Below, one piece after another: positions 21,995 through 30,450 of a stretch of DNA of 59,758 bases. Both the position numbers and the translations under genes were made by a program. The DNA comes from Alphaproteobacteria bacterium (GTDB lineage Bacteria > Pseudomonadota > Alphaproteobacteria > Ferrovibrionales > Ferrovibrionaceae). The stretch lies in the NCBI GenBank assembly GCA_026126165.1, contig JAHCJR010000010.1, positions 1 through 59,758 of the forward strand, given 5' to 3'. The notes below the pieces were generated by a model. It had not been told where the DNA came from. It worked only from the letters and a program-made list of their open reading frames with translations, and did no database searches. How positions within the stretch are numbered: the stretch's first letter is position 1; every line of letters starts with the position of its first letter.

Positions 21995-23096
21995 CGCACG
22001 GTCGGCGATCCGCGCCAGGGCGCTGGCGGAGGGCTTCGATGCGGTCGGCTTCTGCCATGCGGAGGCGGTGCCGCAGGCGGGTGCGCGCCTGCGCCGCTTC
22101 CTCGCCCTCGGCCGCCATGGCGACATGGGCTGGCTTGCCGCCAAGGCGGATCGCCGCGAGAGCCCGCGCGCGCTCTGGCCCGAGGCGCGAAGCGTGGTCA
22201 TGGTGGGGCTGAATTACGCGCCGGCCTCCGATCCGATGCGCCGCCTGCGACTGCGCGAACGCGGCGCGATCTCGGTCTATGCGCAGGGCAGCGACTATCA
22301 CGATCTCGTCAAGCGGCGGCTCAAGCGCCTGGGCCGGTGGATCGGCGAAAGCCTCGCCTGCGAGCTCAAGGTCTTCGTCGATACCGCGCCGGTGCCGGAG
22401 AAGCCGCTGGCCGCCGCCGCCGGCATCGGCTGGCAGGGCAAGCACACCAACCTGGTCTCCCGCCAGTTCGGCTCGTGGCTTTTCCTTGGCGCGATCTATC
22501 TCGCGAGGGAGCTGCCGGCGGATGCACCGGAGGCGGATCATTGCGGAAGCTGCCGCAACTGCCTGGATGTCTGCCCGACCGCGGCCTTCCCCGCGCCCTA
22601 CCAACTCGACGCGCGCCGCTGCATCTCCTACCTCACCATCGAACATGCCGGGACCATCCCGCGCGGCCTGCGGCGTGCCATCGGCAACCGGATCTATGGC
22701 TGCGATGATTGCCTCGTGGTCTGCCCGTGGAACAAGTTCGCGCAGCCGACCGGACATGAGCCCCTGCGGCCGCGCGCCGAGTTCGACCTGCCGCGCCTTG
22801 CTGACCTTGCCGAACTGGACGATGGCGGCTTCCGCAAGCTTTTTGCCGGCACGGCGATCCGGCGCATCGGCCGCGACCGGCTGCTGCGCAACGTCGCGAT
22901 CGCGCTCGGCAATAGCGGCGAGGCGCGGGCGGCGTTGCCGCTCAGGCGTCTGCTCGCCGATCCGGCTCCTGGTGTGCGCGCCATGGCGGTCTGGGCGTTG
23001 GGCCAGCTCCTGCCACGGAGCGAATGGGAGGCGTTGCGCCGCCGGATACTGCCGGGCGAGAACGACGAGGGCGTGCGCGAGGAATGGCTAGCGTGA
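21975..23096 (+). CDS. queG: Epoxyqueuosine reductase
   Basis: Last step of queuosine synthesis in tRNA: cobalamin-dependent reduction of epoxyqueuosine. 373 residues. DUF1730-type N-terminal domain with SVVMVGLNYAP and VFVDTAPVPEKPLAAAAGIGWQGKHTN holding the catalytic Asp. Two [4Fe-4S] motifs follow: CGSCRNCLDVCPTAAF and CDDCLVVCPWNKF. A HEAT-like C-terminus (about 310-373) completes the usual architecture. The ATG at 21975 overlaps the preceding GST. Confidence 0.96.
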   Translation: MPISISDARSAIRARALAEGFDAVGFCHAEAVPQAGARLRRFLALGRHGDMGWLAAKADRRESPRALWPEARSVVMVGLNYAPASDPMRRLRLRERGAISVYAQGSDYHDLVKRRLKRLGRWIGESLACELKVFVDTAPVPEKPLAAAAGIGWQGKHTNLVSRQFGSWLFLGAIYLARELPADAPEADHCGSCRNCLDVCPTAAFPAPYQLDARRCISYLTIEHAGTIPRGLRRAIGNRIYGCDDCLVVCPWNKFAQPTGHEPLRPRAEFDLPRLADLAELDDGGFRKLFAGTAIRRIGRDRLLRNVAIALGNSGEARAALPLRRLLADPAPGVRAMAVWALGQLLPRSEWEALRRRILPGENDEGVREEWLA

Positions 23097-23852
23097 GCGC
23101 AGGTCGAGCCGTTCCAGGTTGCGCTGCGCCGCATCTCCGGCCGGCGTGCCGGCGGCTTCGGTGACGACGATCATCCAGTCGGCGCGCGCGCCCGCCCGGT
23201 CGCCCTTTGCGGCGCGCAGGATGCCCCGCTCGAGCAGCGCCTCGATCTCGCGCGGGTCTATCTTCAATGCCGTCTCGGCATCGGCCAGCGCCCCCGCGGC
23301 ATCGCCCGACTGGCGGCGCGCCGAAGCACGGTAGGCATAGGCATCGGCCCGCCGCGGATCGAGGCCGACCGCGCGGTCGAGGTCGGGCAGCGCCTCGACG
23401 AACCGCCCGAGCGCGGCCGAAGCGCGCGCGCGGTCGATCAGGAGGTCGACATGGTCCGGCTGCATGGCCAGCGCCGAAGTGAAGACGCCATGCGCCCGTT
23501 CCGGCTGATTGGCGAGCAGCCAGGCATTGCCGGCCTGTCCCAGAACCTCCGGGCGCAGCGGGTCGCCGGTGGCCTGCATTTCCAGAGCCAGCCGCTCCAG
23601 CCGGCCGGCGGCATCGCCATGGTGCCCGAGCGCCACCAGCGCCAGCGCGGCACAATGCTTGGCCGGAAAACCGCCGCCACGGTCGCGCCAGGCGCTGGCA
23701 GCCTCGAAGGCGTCCTCCGGCTTGCGGTTGACCAGCGCCAGGCAGGACCGATACTGCACATCTTGCGGCCCCTTGAATTCGGTCGCGTTCACGCTTTCGC
23801 CAGTCCGGACGATCGTCAGGGCAAGCAGAATTGAGAGGATCGGACGATGCAT
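23088..23852 (-). CDS. Tetratricopeptide-repeat protein, probably exported
   Basis: 254 residues. N-terminal hydrophobic segment (about 3-18) resembling a signal peptide, then several TPR-like helix pairs (about 60-235) with A/G-rich consensus positions such as LDRAVGLDPRRADAYAYRASARRQSGDAAGALADAE. Likely a protein-interaction scaffold; partner unknown. The start at 23852 is chosen because it begins directly at the hydrophobic segment. Its last 9 bases overlap the convergent end of queG. Confidence 0.75.
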   Translation of the reverse strand: MHRPILSILLALTIVRTGESVNATEFKGPQDVQYRSCLALVNRKPEDAFEAASAWRDRGGGFPAKHCAALALVALGHHGDAAGRLERLALEMQATGDPLRPEVLGQAGNAWLLANQPERAHGVFTSALAMQPDHVDLLIDRARASAALGRFVEALPDLDRAVGLDPRRADAYAYRASARRQSGDAAGALADAETALKIDPREIEALLERGILRAAKGDRAGARADWMIVVTEAAGTPAGDAAQRNLERLDLRSR

Positions 23853-23914
23853 GGCCCTACACTTGACAGAGCCGACGCCGCCCGGCAAGGCATCACGTCT
23901 TCTTTCCTCCGACG

Positions 23915-24811
23915 ATGAAAACCGCCCCGATCGGCAAGCTGTTCTGCTTCGGCTTCGGCTACTGCGCCCAGGAAATGGCGCGGCGGCTCAATCCGCGCGG
24001 CGTGCGCATCGCCGGTACCTGCCGCAACCCGAGCGGCTGGACCCGGCTTTCGCTGCGCGGGATCGAGATGCATCTGTTCGACGGGATGCGCCCGCTGGAG
24101 GATTTCGGTGCGGCGCTGGGCGATGCCGATGCGATCCTCGTCTCCATTCCGCCCGGCCCCGAAGGCGATCCGGTGCTGGCGTTCCATGACCTGGACCTGC
24201 GGCGATGCCGCAACCTGCGCTGGGTCGGCTACCTTTCGACCACCGGCGTCTATGGCGATCGGGCCGGCGGGTGGGTGGACGAGACCGCCGATCTGCAACC
24301 GGCGGGCGAGCGTGGTGCGCGGCGGGCGCAGGCCGAGGCCGGCTGGCTCGCGCTCTGGCGGGAGGCCGGCCTGCCGGTGCATGTCTTTCGCCTGGCCGGG
24401 ATCTATGGCCCCGGGCAGAACCAGCTCGTCAGCATCCTGTCCGGCCGGGCCCAGCGCGTGGTGAAGCCGGGGCAGGTCTTCTCGCGCATCCATGTGAGCG
24501 ACATCGCCGCCGTGCTGGAAGCCTCCATGGCGCGGCCGAACCCGGGCGCCATCTACAATGTCTGCGATGACGAACCGGCGCCGCCGCAGGACGTGATCGC
24601 CCATGCCGCGCGGCTGCTCGGCCGCGAGCCGCCGCCGGAAATACCCTTCGAACAGGCGGAACTCTCGCCGATGGGGCGCAGCTTCTATGCGGAGAACAAG
24701 CGGGTCTCCAACCGCCGCATCAAGGACGAACTCGGCGTCCGGCTGCTCTATCCGACCTATCGCGAGGGTCTGGCCGCATTGCTCGCCTACGAGCGCGAGA
24801 GCGCGCGCTAG
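23915..24811 (+). CDS. SDR-family NAD-dependent epimerase/dehydratase (YeeZ-like)
   Basis: 298 residues of the atypical SDR group like E. coli YeeZ. The nucleotide-binding loop is GFGYCAQEMARRL (about residues 13-25), an unusual variant of GxxGxxG. LSTTGVYGDRAGGWVDE places the SDR Ser/Thr and the Tyr of the YGD motif; FRLAGIYGPGQNQL and FSRIHVSDIAAVLEASM follow. Reaction unknown. It shares the four bases CTAG with the convergent hydrolase, each gene using them for its TAG stop. Confidence 0.85.
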   Translation: MKTAPIGKLFCFGFGYCAQEMARRLNPRGVRIAGTCRNPSGWTRLSLRGIEMHLFDGMRPLEDFGAALGDADAILVSIPPGPEGDPVLAFHDLDLRRCRNLRWVGYLSTTGVYGDRAGGWVDETADLQPAGERGARRAQAEAGWLALWREAGLPVHVFRLAGIYGPGQNQLVSILSGRAQRVVKPGQVFSRIHVSDIAAVLEASMARPNPGAIYNVCDDEPAPPQDVIAHAARLLGREPPPEIPFEQAELSPMGRSFYAENKRVSNRRIKDELGVRLLYPTYREGLAALLAYERESAR

Positions 24812-25578
24812 ACGGCAGCCGCGATCCCGGCCAGTTCGTCGAGCGTGGTACTGAGCAGCGCCAGTTCCGCCGGCCCGGACAGCCGGTGATCGCCGGAGCC
24901 GAGCAGGGTGAGCCGGGCATCTTCGGCAACGATGGCGCGCATGAGGTCGAGGGCGTGGGTCCAGGGCACGTCGGGATCCCGCATGCCCTGCAACAGCCTG
25001 ACCGGGACGGCAAGCGGCAGCGGGCCGTCGAGCAGGAGATGCCGTCTTCCCTCCTCGATCAGCTTGAGCGTGATCGGGTAGGGCTCCTCGGAATATTGCG
25101 AGGGCTCGAACCAGATGCCATCGCGCAGCAGCGCCCGGCGGCGCTCCTCCGGGTAGCAGTCCCACATCAGCCGCTCGGTGAAGTCCGGAGCGGCGGCGAT
25201 GCCGATCAGCCCGGCGAGGCGAGCGGGGCGGGCGCGCGCCGCGAGCAGGGCGATCCAGCCGCCCATGGAACTGCCGACCAGGATCTGCGGCCCTTCGGTG
25301 AGCCGGTCGATCACCGCCAGCGCATCGTCGAGCCACTGGCCGATCGTGCCCTCGATGAAGTTGCCGCCGGAGCGGCCGTGCCCGGAATAATCGAACCGCA
25401 GGAAAGCGCGCCCGCGCGCCCGGCAGGCGGCCTCCAGCGCCAGCGCCTTGGTGCCCTCCATGTCGGAGCGGAAGCCGCCAAGGAAGATCACGCCCGGCCC
25501 CTTGCCGGCAAGGCGGCGATAAGCGATGGTGCTGGCGTCGGCGCGGGCGAGCCGGGCGGGTTCGTCGCTGTCCGTCAT
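24808..25578 (-). CDS. Alpha/beta hydrolase (ABHD10-like)
   Basis: 256 residues of the alpha/beta-hydrolase fold. The nucleophile elbow VGSSMGGWIA puts Ser104 as nucleophile. The acid is likely in GMRDPDVPW and the histidine in GSGDHRL. GFRSDMEGTKA and RFDYSGHGRSGG are features shared with ABHD10-like (acyl-glucuronide/acyl-thioesterase) proteins of Alphaproteobacteria and mitochondria. The ATG at 25578 is 21 bases from the divergent glycosyltransferase start. A longer open frame upstream is a shadow of that gene. Confidence 0.87.
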   Translation of the reverse strand: MTDSDEPARLARADASTIAYRRLAGKGPGVIFLGGFRSDMEGTKALALEAACRARGRAFLRFDYSGHGRSGGNFIEGTIGQWLDDALAVIDRLTEGPQILVGSSMGGWIALLAARARPARLAGLIGIAAAPDFTERLMWDCYPEERRRALLRDGIWFEPSQYSEEPYPITLKLIEEGRRHLLLDGPLPLAVPVRLLQGMRDPDVPWTHALDLMRAIVAEDARLTLLGSGDHRLSGPAELALLSTTLDELAGIAAAV

Positions 25579-25599
25579 GGCGTGTCCGGTCGGCTCCAG

Positions 25600-26778
25600 A
25601 TGCAGATTGCGGCAAACATTAACACCGGGACGGACGAGACGGAACTTTCCGGCCTCGGCGTCCTGCAGGTGCTGCCGCGCCTCGATATGGGCGGCGCGGA
25701 GCGCAGCGCGGTCGACATCGCGCTCGCGGTGGCGCGGGCCGGCGGGCGCTCCTTCGTCGCTTCGGCCGGCGGCGACATGACGCGGGAACTGGAGCGTGCC
25801 GGCGTGCGCCATCTGGCGCTGCCGCTCGCCAGCAAGAATCCGTTCCGCATCCGCGCCAATGGCGGTCGTCTTGCCGATCTGGTGCGCCAGGAGGGCATCG
25901 ATATCGTGCATGCGCGCTCGCGCGCGCCGGCCTGGAGCGCGCGGCTTGCCGCCCGCAGCGCGGGGGCGCATTTCGTCACCACCGTGCACGGGGTCTATGG
26001 CGAGGGCAATGCGTTCAAGCGCCGCTACAACCGCGTCATGGCCGGGGGCGAGCGCGTCATCGCCAATTCCGAATTCGTGGCCCGACACCTGCGCACCGCC
26101 TACGGCCTGGAGGACGGCCGGCTGGTCACCATTCCGCGCGGCATCGACGAACAGCACTTCGATCCGGCCCGGGTGCGCGGCGACCGGATGGCGGACCTGG
26201 CGCGACGCTGGCGGCTGCCCGACGGGGCGATGATCGTTCTCATGCCGGGCCGGGTCAGCCGCCGCAAGGGCCAGCGGCACCTGATCGAAGCGCTGGCGCG
26301 GCTGGACCGGACCGACCTCGTGGCGGTGATCCTCGGCAGCGCGGGCGAACACAGGGCCTATGCGCGCGAGCTCCTGGATCTGGTGCGCGCGCGCGGCATG
26401 GAGGAGCGCGTCCGCCTGGTGGAGGACTGCGCCGACATGCCGGCCGCCTACATGCTGGCCGACGTGGTGGTCAGCGCCGCCGACAAGCCGGAAGCCTTCG
26501 GCCGTGTCATGGTCGAGGCGCAGGCGATGGGGCGGCCGGTGATCGCCACCGATCACGGCGGCGCGCGTGAAACGGTACTTGCCGGCCAGACCGGCTGGCT
26601 GCTGCCGCCGGGCGATGTCGAAGCGCTGGCGGCCACCATCGCCGAGGCGCTTACCCTCGATACCGAGACCCGCCTGGCGGTGGCCGAGGCGGCCCGGCAT
26701 CACGTCCTGGAGCACTACACCTTGGCCCGCATGAATGGCGCCACGCTGCGCCTCTATCGCAGCCTCGTCGGGCGCTGA
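25600..26778 (+). CDS. Glycosyltransferase family 4 protein
   Basis: 392 residues of the GT-B fold. The N-terminal acceptor domain opens VLQVLPRLDMGGAERSAVDIALAV. The C-terminal donor domain has VLMPGRVSRRKGQRHLIEAL and the EX7E motif in PEAFGRVMVEAQAMGRPVIATDHGG, typical of retaining GT4 enzymes. Probable role in LPS core or other envelope glycan. The start at 25600 is inferred from the first ATG after the divergent hydrolase gene. Its TGA overlaps the ATG of the GT9 gene, so the two are coupled. Confidence 0.9.
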   Translation: MQIAANINTGTDETELSGLGVLQVLPRLDMGGAERSAVDIALAVARAGGRSFVASAGGDMTRELERAGVRHLALPLASKNPFRIRANGGRLADLVRQEGIDIVHARSRAPAWSARLAARSAGAHFVTTVHGVYGEGNAFKRRYNRVMAGGERVIANSEFVARHLRTAYGLEDGRLVTIPRGIDEQHFDPARVRGDRMADLARRWRLPDGAMIVLMPGRVSRRKGQRHLIEALARLDRTDLVAVILGSAGEHRAYARELLDLVRARGMEERVRLVEDCADMPAAYMLADVVVSAADKPEAFGRVMVEAQAMGRPVIATDHGGARETVLAGQTGWLLPPGDVEALAATIAEALTLDTETRLAVAEAARHHVLEHYTLARMNGATLRLYRSLVGR

Positions 26779-27698
26779 TGTCGGGCGCGCCGCCGCGCAT
26801 CCTCGCCATCAAGCATGGCGCGCTCGGCGATGCCGTGCTCGCCATCGGCGCCTTGCAGGCGATCCGCCGCCATCACGCCGATGCACATCTGGCACTGCTC
26901 ACCGCCGCCCCGGCGGCGGAGCTGCTTGCCGCATCTTGCCTGTTCGACGAGACGCTGGTCGATGCGCGCGCTGCGCCCTCGGCGCCCGGCGCCAATGCCA
27001 CGGTCCTGGCCTGGCTGTATCGGGGGGCGTTTCGCACCGTCTACGACCTCCAGGCATCGAGCCGGACGCGCCGGTACCGGCAGTTTCTCGCCGTGATGCG
27101 CCCGCGCACGGTCTGGCACGTCCTGCCGGCGGCGCGGGCCGGCGAACATGCGGCCGACCGGCTGGCGCGGTGCCTTGCCGCGGCGCGGATTCCGGGGCCA
27201 TGGCCTGCCGATTTCGGCTTCCTCGACGCGGCGCCGGAACCCTTCTGGCCGCCGGCGCCCTTCGCGCTGCTACTGCCGGGCGGGTCGGCACGGCATCCCG
27301 CCAAACGCTGGCCGCCGGAGCGCTTCGGCGCGATCTGCCACAACCTTGCCGATACCGGCATCATGCCGGTGCTGCTCGGTACCGAGGCCGACCGCGCGGC
27401 CTGCGACGAAGTCAACGCCCACGCGCCGGGCGTGCTCGATCTTTGCGGGCGCACCGGCCTGGCGACGCTGGCCGGGCTGGGCCGGCGGGCGCTCGCGGCG
27501 CTCGGCAATGACAGCGGCCCGCTGCACCTGCTGGCCCAGCTCGGCTGCCCGACGCTCGCCATCTTCGGACCGGGCGGCGACCCGGCCCGGAGCGCCCCGC
27601 GCGGCCCGCGCGCCGCCTGGATCGGGGCTGCGGAAGCGGGCTGGCCCGAGCCGGCGGATGTCTGGCGCCGGCTCACTCTCATACGCCAAACGGCGTAG
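26778..27698 (+). CDS. Glycosyltransferase family 9 (heptosyltransferase-like)
   Basis: 306 residues, GT-B fold. N-terminal RILAIKHGALGDAVLAIGALQAIRRHH is the GT9 signature. The donor-site region FALLLPGGSARHPAKRWPPERFG and the GNDSGPLHLLAQLGCPTLAIFGPGGDP motif (ADP-heptose binding in WaaC/WaaF) are present. It probably adds heptose or a related sugar to the LPS core. The ATG overlaps the preceding GT4 stop (TGATG). Confidence 0.9.
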   Translation: MSGAPPRILAIKHGALGDAVLAIGALQAIRRHHADAHLALLTAAPAAELLAASCLFDETLVDARAAPSAPGANATVLAWLYRGAFRTVYDLQASSRTRRYRQFLAVMRPRTVWHVLPAARAGEHAADRLARCLAAARIPGPWPADFGFLDAAPEPFWPPAPFALLLPGGSARHPAKRWPPERFGAICHNLADTGIMPVLLGTEADRAACDEVNAHAPGVLDLCGRTGLATLAGLGRRALAALGNDSGPLHLLAQLGCPTLAIFGPGGDPARSAPRGPRAAWIGAAEAGWPEPADVWRRLTLIRQTA

Positions 27699-27774
27699 TA
27701 GAAAACGACGGTTGTTCAATTGCTTAGCGCAGCGGCCGATTGGCAGCACGGGCGATGTGCGCTAGCGTCTCGCC

Positions 27775-28953
27775 ATGACGCAAGCGGCCCAGCCTGCCAA
27801 GAACGAGACTGCGGCTCCGGCAGCCGAGCCGCCGCAGCGCACCGGCCAGACAGCGCCCAGGATCTGGCTGATTCTGGGCGAGCGCGCGGGCGACAATGCG
27901 CAGGTGCAGGCCCTTGGCCGCGCGCTCGGCCTGCCCTGCACGGAAAAGCGGCTGCGCTACAACAAGCTCGCGCGCAACAATTTCAGCAAGCTGGGGCCGG
28001 GCCTGCGCAGCGTCGATCTGGCGCGCTCGGACCCGCTGGAACCGCCTTGGCCGGATCTGGTGATCGCGGTCGGGCGGCGCAGCGTGCCGGTCGTGCAGTG
28101 GATCCGGGCCCGCTCGGGCGGACGGACAAGGCTCGTGCAGCTTGGCCGGCCACGCGCCGATCTCGAACTTTTCGATCTGGTGGTCAGCACGCCGCAATAT
28201 GGCCTGCCGGCGCGCCGGAACGTGATGCTGATCGAAGCGCCGATGGTCGGTCTCGACCAGGGGGCGATGGCGCGTGCCGCCGAACTCTGGCGGCCGCGGC
28301 TGGCCCACCTGCCGCGACCCTGGATCGCGCTGCTGGTCGGCGGGCAGTCGAAGCCCTATTACCTCGATGCGGACGGCGCCGCCCGCATCGCGCGGGAAGC
28401 CGCCGCCGAGGCCAATGCCCTTGGCGGCGCGCTGCTGGTGACAACCAGTCCGCGCACCCCGCCTGCGGCAGCCGAAGCCCTCTTCGCCGCCATCGACGCT
28501 CCCGCCTATATGCACCGTTTCGCGCCGGGCGGCGAAAACCCCTATCACGCGTTTCTGGCGCTGGCGGACCGGCTGATCGTGACGTCGGAAAGCATCTCGA
28601 TGCTGACCGAGGCGGTCCTGACCGGCAAGCCGCTGGAGATGGCCTTGCTGCCGGCCGAGCCGGCGAGCTGGCGCAAGCCGAAGCGGAAATTCTATCGCTG
28701 GTACCTGGCGCGGCGGCGGCGCCAGCGATTCCAGGGCGAGCAGCCGAACTGGCTCGACCGGGTGTTCAACCTGATGGTCGAGCGCGGCCTGCTCATTCCC
28801 CCGCGAGACATCGCGACCTTCAATGCCCTGCTGCAGGCCAACGGTCTCGCCACGCTCCTCGGCCGCACAGGTTCCGAGCGTGGCGGCGCGCCGCCGCGCC
28901 GGCTCGACGATCTCGACCGGGTCGCGGCCCGCGTGCGCACCCTGCTCGACTGA
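27775..28953 (+). CDS. ELM1 (mitochondrial fission) / DUF1022 family protein
   Basis: 392 residues. The family includes plant ELM1 and is common in Alphaproteobacteria beside LPS glycosyltransferase genes; its fold is predicted to be GT-B-like. Visible family blocks: IWLILGERAGDNAQVQALGRALG near the start, VVQWIRARSGGRTRLVQLGRP, FDLVVSTPQYGLPARRNV, LLVGGQSKPYYLD, and ADRLIVTSESISMLTEAVLTGKPLEM. The biochemical role is not established. It lies 76 bases after the GT9 gene and precedes the CDP-alcohol transferase on the same strand. Confidence 0.88.
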   Translation: MTQAAQPAKNETAAPAAEPPQRTGQTAPRIWLILGERAGDNAQVQALGRALGLPCTEKRLRYNKLARNNFSKLGPGLRSVDLARSDPLEPPWPDLVIAVGRRSVPVVQWIRARSGGRTRLVQLGRPRADLELFDLVVSTPQYGLPARRNVMLIEAPMVGLDQGAMARAAELWRPRLAHLPRPWIALLVGGQSKPYYLDADGAARIAREAAAEANALGGALLVTTSPRTPPAAAEALFAAIDAPAYMHRFAPGGENPYHAFLALADRLIVTSESISMLTEAVLTGKPLEMALLPAEPASWRKPKRKFYRWYLARRRRQRFQGEQPNWLDRVFNLMVERGLLIPPRDIATFNALLQANGLATLLGRTGSERGGAPPRRLDDLDRVAARVRTLLD

Positions 28954-29021
28954 TCCGCCGCGGCGCGCCAGCCCCAGCAAGCCCTTGTGAAGGCCCGAGG
29001 TATTTGCTAAAGCCTCGCAAC

Positions 29022-29056
29022 CGTGACTTGCTTTGTCACGTAGGTGTAACTATCGC
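29022..29056 (+). promoter_or_regulatory. Candidate promoter with overlapping operator-like repeat
   Basis: TTGCTT (29028-29033), 17 bases, TATCGC (29051-29056). The inverted repeat CGTGAC (29022-29027) / GTCACG (29035-29040) with a 7-base spacer brackets the -35. It would drive the CDP-alcohol transferase gene at 29107. Confidence 0.4.
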
Positions 29057-29106
29057 GCCCGTGGGGCGCCGATCGCGGGACGTCCCGGGAAGAGAGCCTG
29101 ACCCAC

Positions 29107-30393
29107 ATGAGAGTCTGGATCGATGGGTCGGTGGCCGATCCGGCCATCCGTATCTTTGGCCTCGGCCTGCTGGAGCGCCATCTGCTGGCGCTGCGAAGGT
29201 TGGCGAAGGAGCAGAAGCTTGCCTTCCAGGTGACCATTGATCTTGGCTCCACCGGAATGCCGGAACCGGCCTTCGACGAGAAGCTGAGGAAGCGGCTGGC
29301 CATCCGGATCGCGCGCGGCGAGGGCAACCTCTGCGAGCGCGTCGGCCGCGCCCTCGACGAGGCCGGCGGCGAGGCGGTGATGCTGCTGTCCGGCGAGGTG
29401 CTCTGCGACGGGCGGCTCTATCTCGAACTGGCGCGCCGCCAGGGTGGCGTCGTGGTTGCCGAAGGCGAGGGAGCGGAGCGCGCCGCCATGCTGCTGCTCG
29501 GTCCGGCGGAGCGCGCGCTTCTGCCGGCCCAGGCGACATCCTTCGCCGATCTCGCCGACCGGCTGGTGGGTGCCGGCCTGCCGCGCCTGCGCCAGGAGGA
29601 TTTCAACGGCTTCATCCGCAACCTGCGTCGCACGCTGCCCTTCTACCTGCATGTGGTGCGCAAGCGCTCGAAGGCGCGCGAGTTGCAGCGCTTCCTGTTC
29701 TGGTCGAACTACAAGGGCTCGACGGATTTCTTCACGGCCTACGTCTATCCGCCGCTGGTCTGGCTGCTAGTCCGGCCGCTGGCGGCGCTGCGCGTGCATC
29801 CGAACGTGGTCACCATCGTCTCGATCGTCATGACCTTCGCGGCGATCCCCTTCTTCGCCCGGGGCGATTTCGCCATCGGGCTGTTGCTTGCCTATGGCAT
29901 GAGCGTCCTCGACTCGGTCGATGGCAAGCTGGCGCGCCTGACCTTCACCGATTCGAAGCTCGGCAACGTACTCGACCACGGCCTCGACCTGATCCACCCG
30001 CCGATGTGGTATGTCGCCTGGGCCTGGGGCCTTGCCGGCGGCGACATGAAGCATCCGTTGATGCTGCTCGCCTGGATCTCGACCGCCGTCTACGTCTTCG
30101 ACCGGCTGGTCCTCAAAGTCTATCCGACGCTCTTCAATCGCGGGCTGCACACCCATTCGCGGCTCGACACGATGGCGCGCACCTTCATCTCGCGGCGGAA
30201 CATCAACCTGCCGATCTTCACCATCGGCGTCTTTGCCGACTGGCTGCTCGGCGGACATGCCGTGGCCGGCGCCTGCTTCCGGTTCATCGTATTCTGGCAG
30301 GTGGTGACCCTGGCATTCCATGCCTGGCGTACCGCCTGGATCGTGCTGGTGGAAAAGGCGCACCGCGACCCGAGCCGGGTCAGCGCCACCTGA
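29107..30393 (+). CDS. CDP-alcohol phosphatidyltransferase with extra N-terminal domain
   Basis: 428 residues. The C-terminal half (about 220-415) is a polytopic CDP-alcohol phosphotransferase. Its signature D-x2-D-G-x2-A-R...G-x3-D-x3-D is complete: Asp269, Asp272, Asp290, Asp294. It should transfer a phospho-alcohol from a CDP-linked donor to a membrane or soluble alcohol. The N-terminal 180 residues look like a degenerate nucleotidyltransferase (LLERHLLALRRLA, GEVLCDGRLYLEL) but lack the Gly-rich NTP loop. The arrangement recalls archaeal bifunctional inositol-phosphate cytidylyltransferase/synthase proteins. Substrates unknown. Confidence 0.82.
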   Translation: MRVWIDGSVADPAIRIFGLGLLERHLLALRRLAKEQKLAFQVTIDLGSTGMPEPAFDEKLRKRLAIRIARGEGNLCERVGRALDEAGGEAVMLLSGEVLCDGRLYLELARRQGGVVVAEGEGAERAAMLLLGPAERALLPAQATSFADLADRLVGAGLPRLRQEDFNGFIRNLRRTLPFYLHVVRKRSKARELQRFLFWSNYKGSTDFFTAYVYPPLVWLLVRPLAALRVHPNVVTIVSIVMTFAAIPFFARGDFAIGLLLAYGMSVLDSVDGKLARLTFTDSKLGNVLDHGLDLIHPPMWYVAWAWGLAGGDMKHPLMLLAWISTAVYVFDRLVLKVYPTLFNRGLHTHSRLDTMARTFISRRNINLPIFTIGVFADWLLGGHAVAGACFRFIVFWQVVTLAFHAWRTAWIVLVEKAHRDPSRVSAT

Positions 30394-30404
30394 TTTGCAG
30401 CCGT

Positions 30405-30437
30405 TCCGGCCCTCCCCCCGCGCGGGAAAGGGCCGGA
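30405..30437. terminator. Stem-loop between convergent genes
   Basis: TCCGGCCCT (30405-30413) pairs perfectly with AGGGCCGGA (30429-30437), loop 15 bases, between the ends of the CDP-alcohol transferase and the oxygenase-like gene. No T run on either strand, so termination is only likely. Confidence 0.4.
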
Positions 30438-30450
30438 GGCTGGTCAGGGT

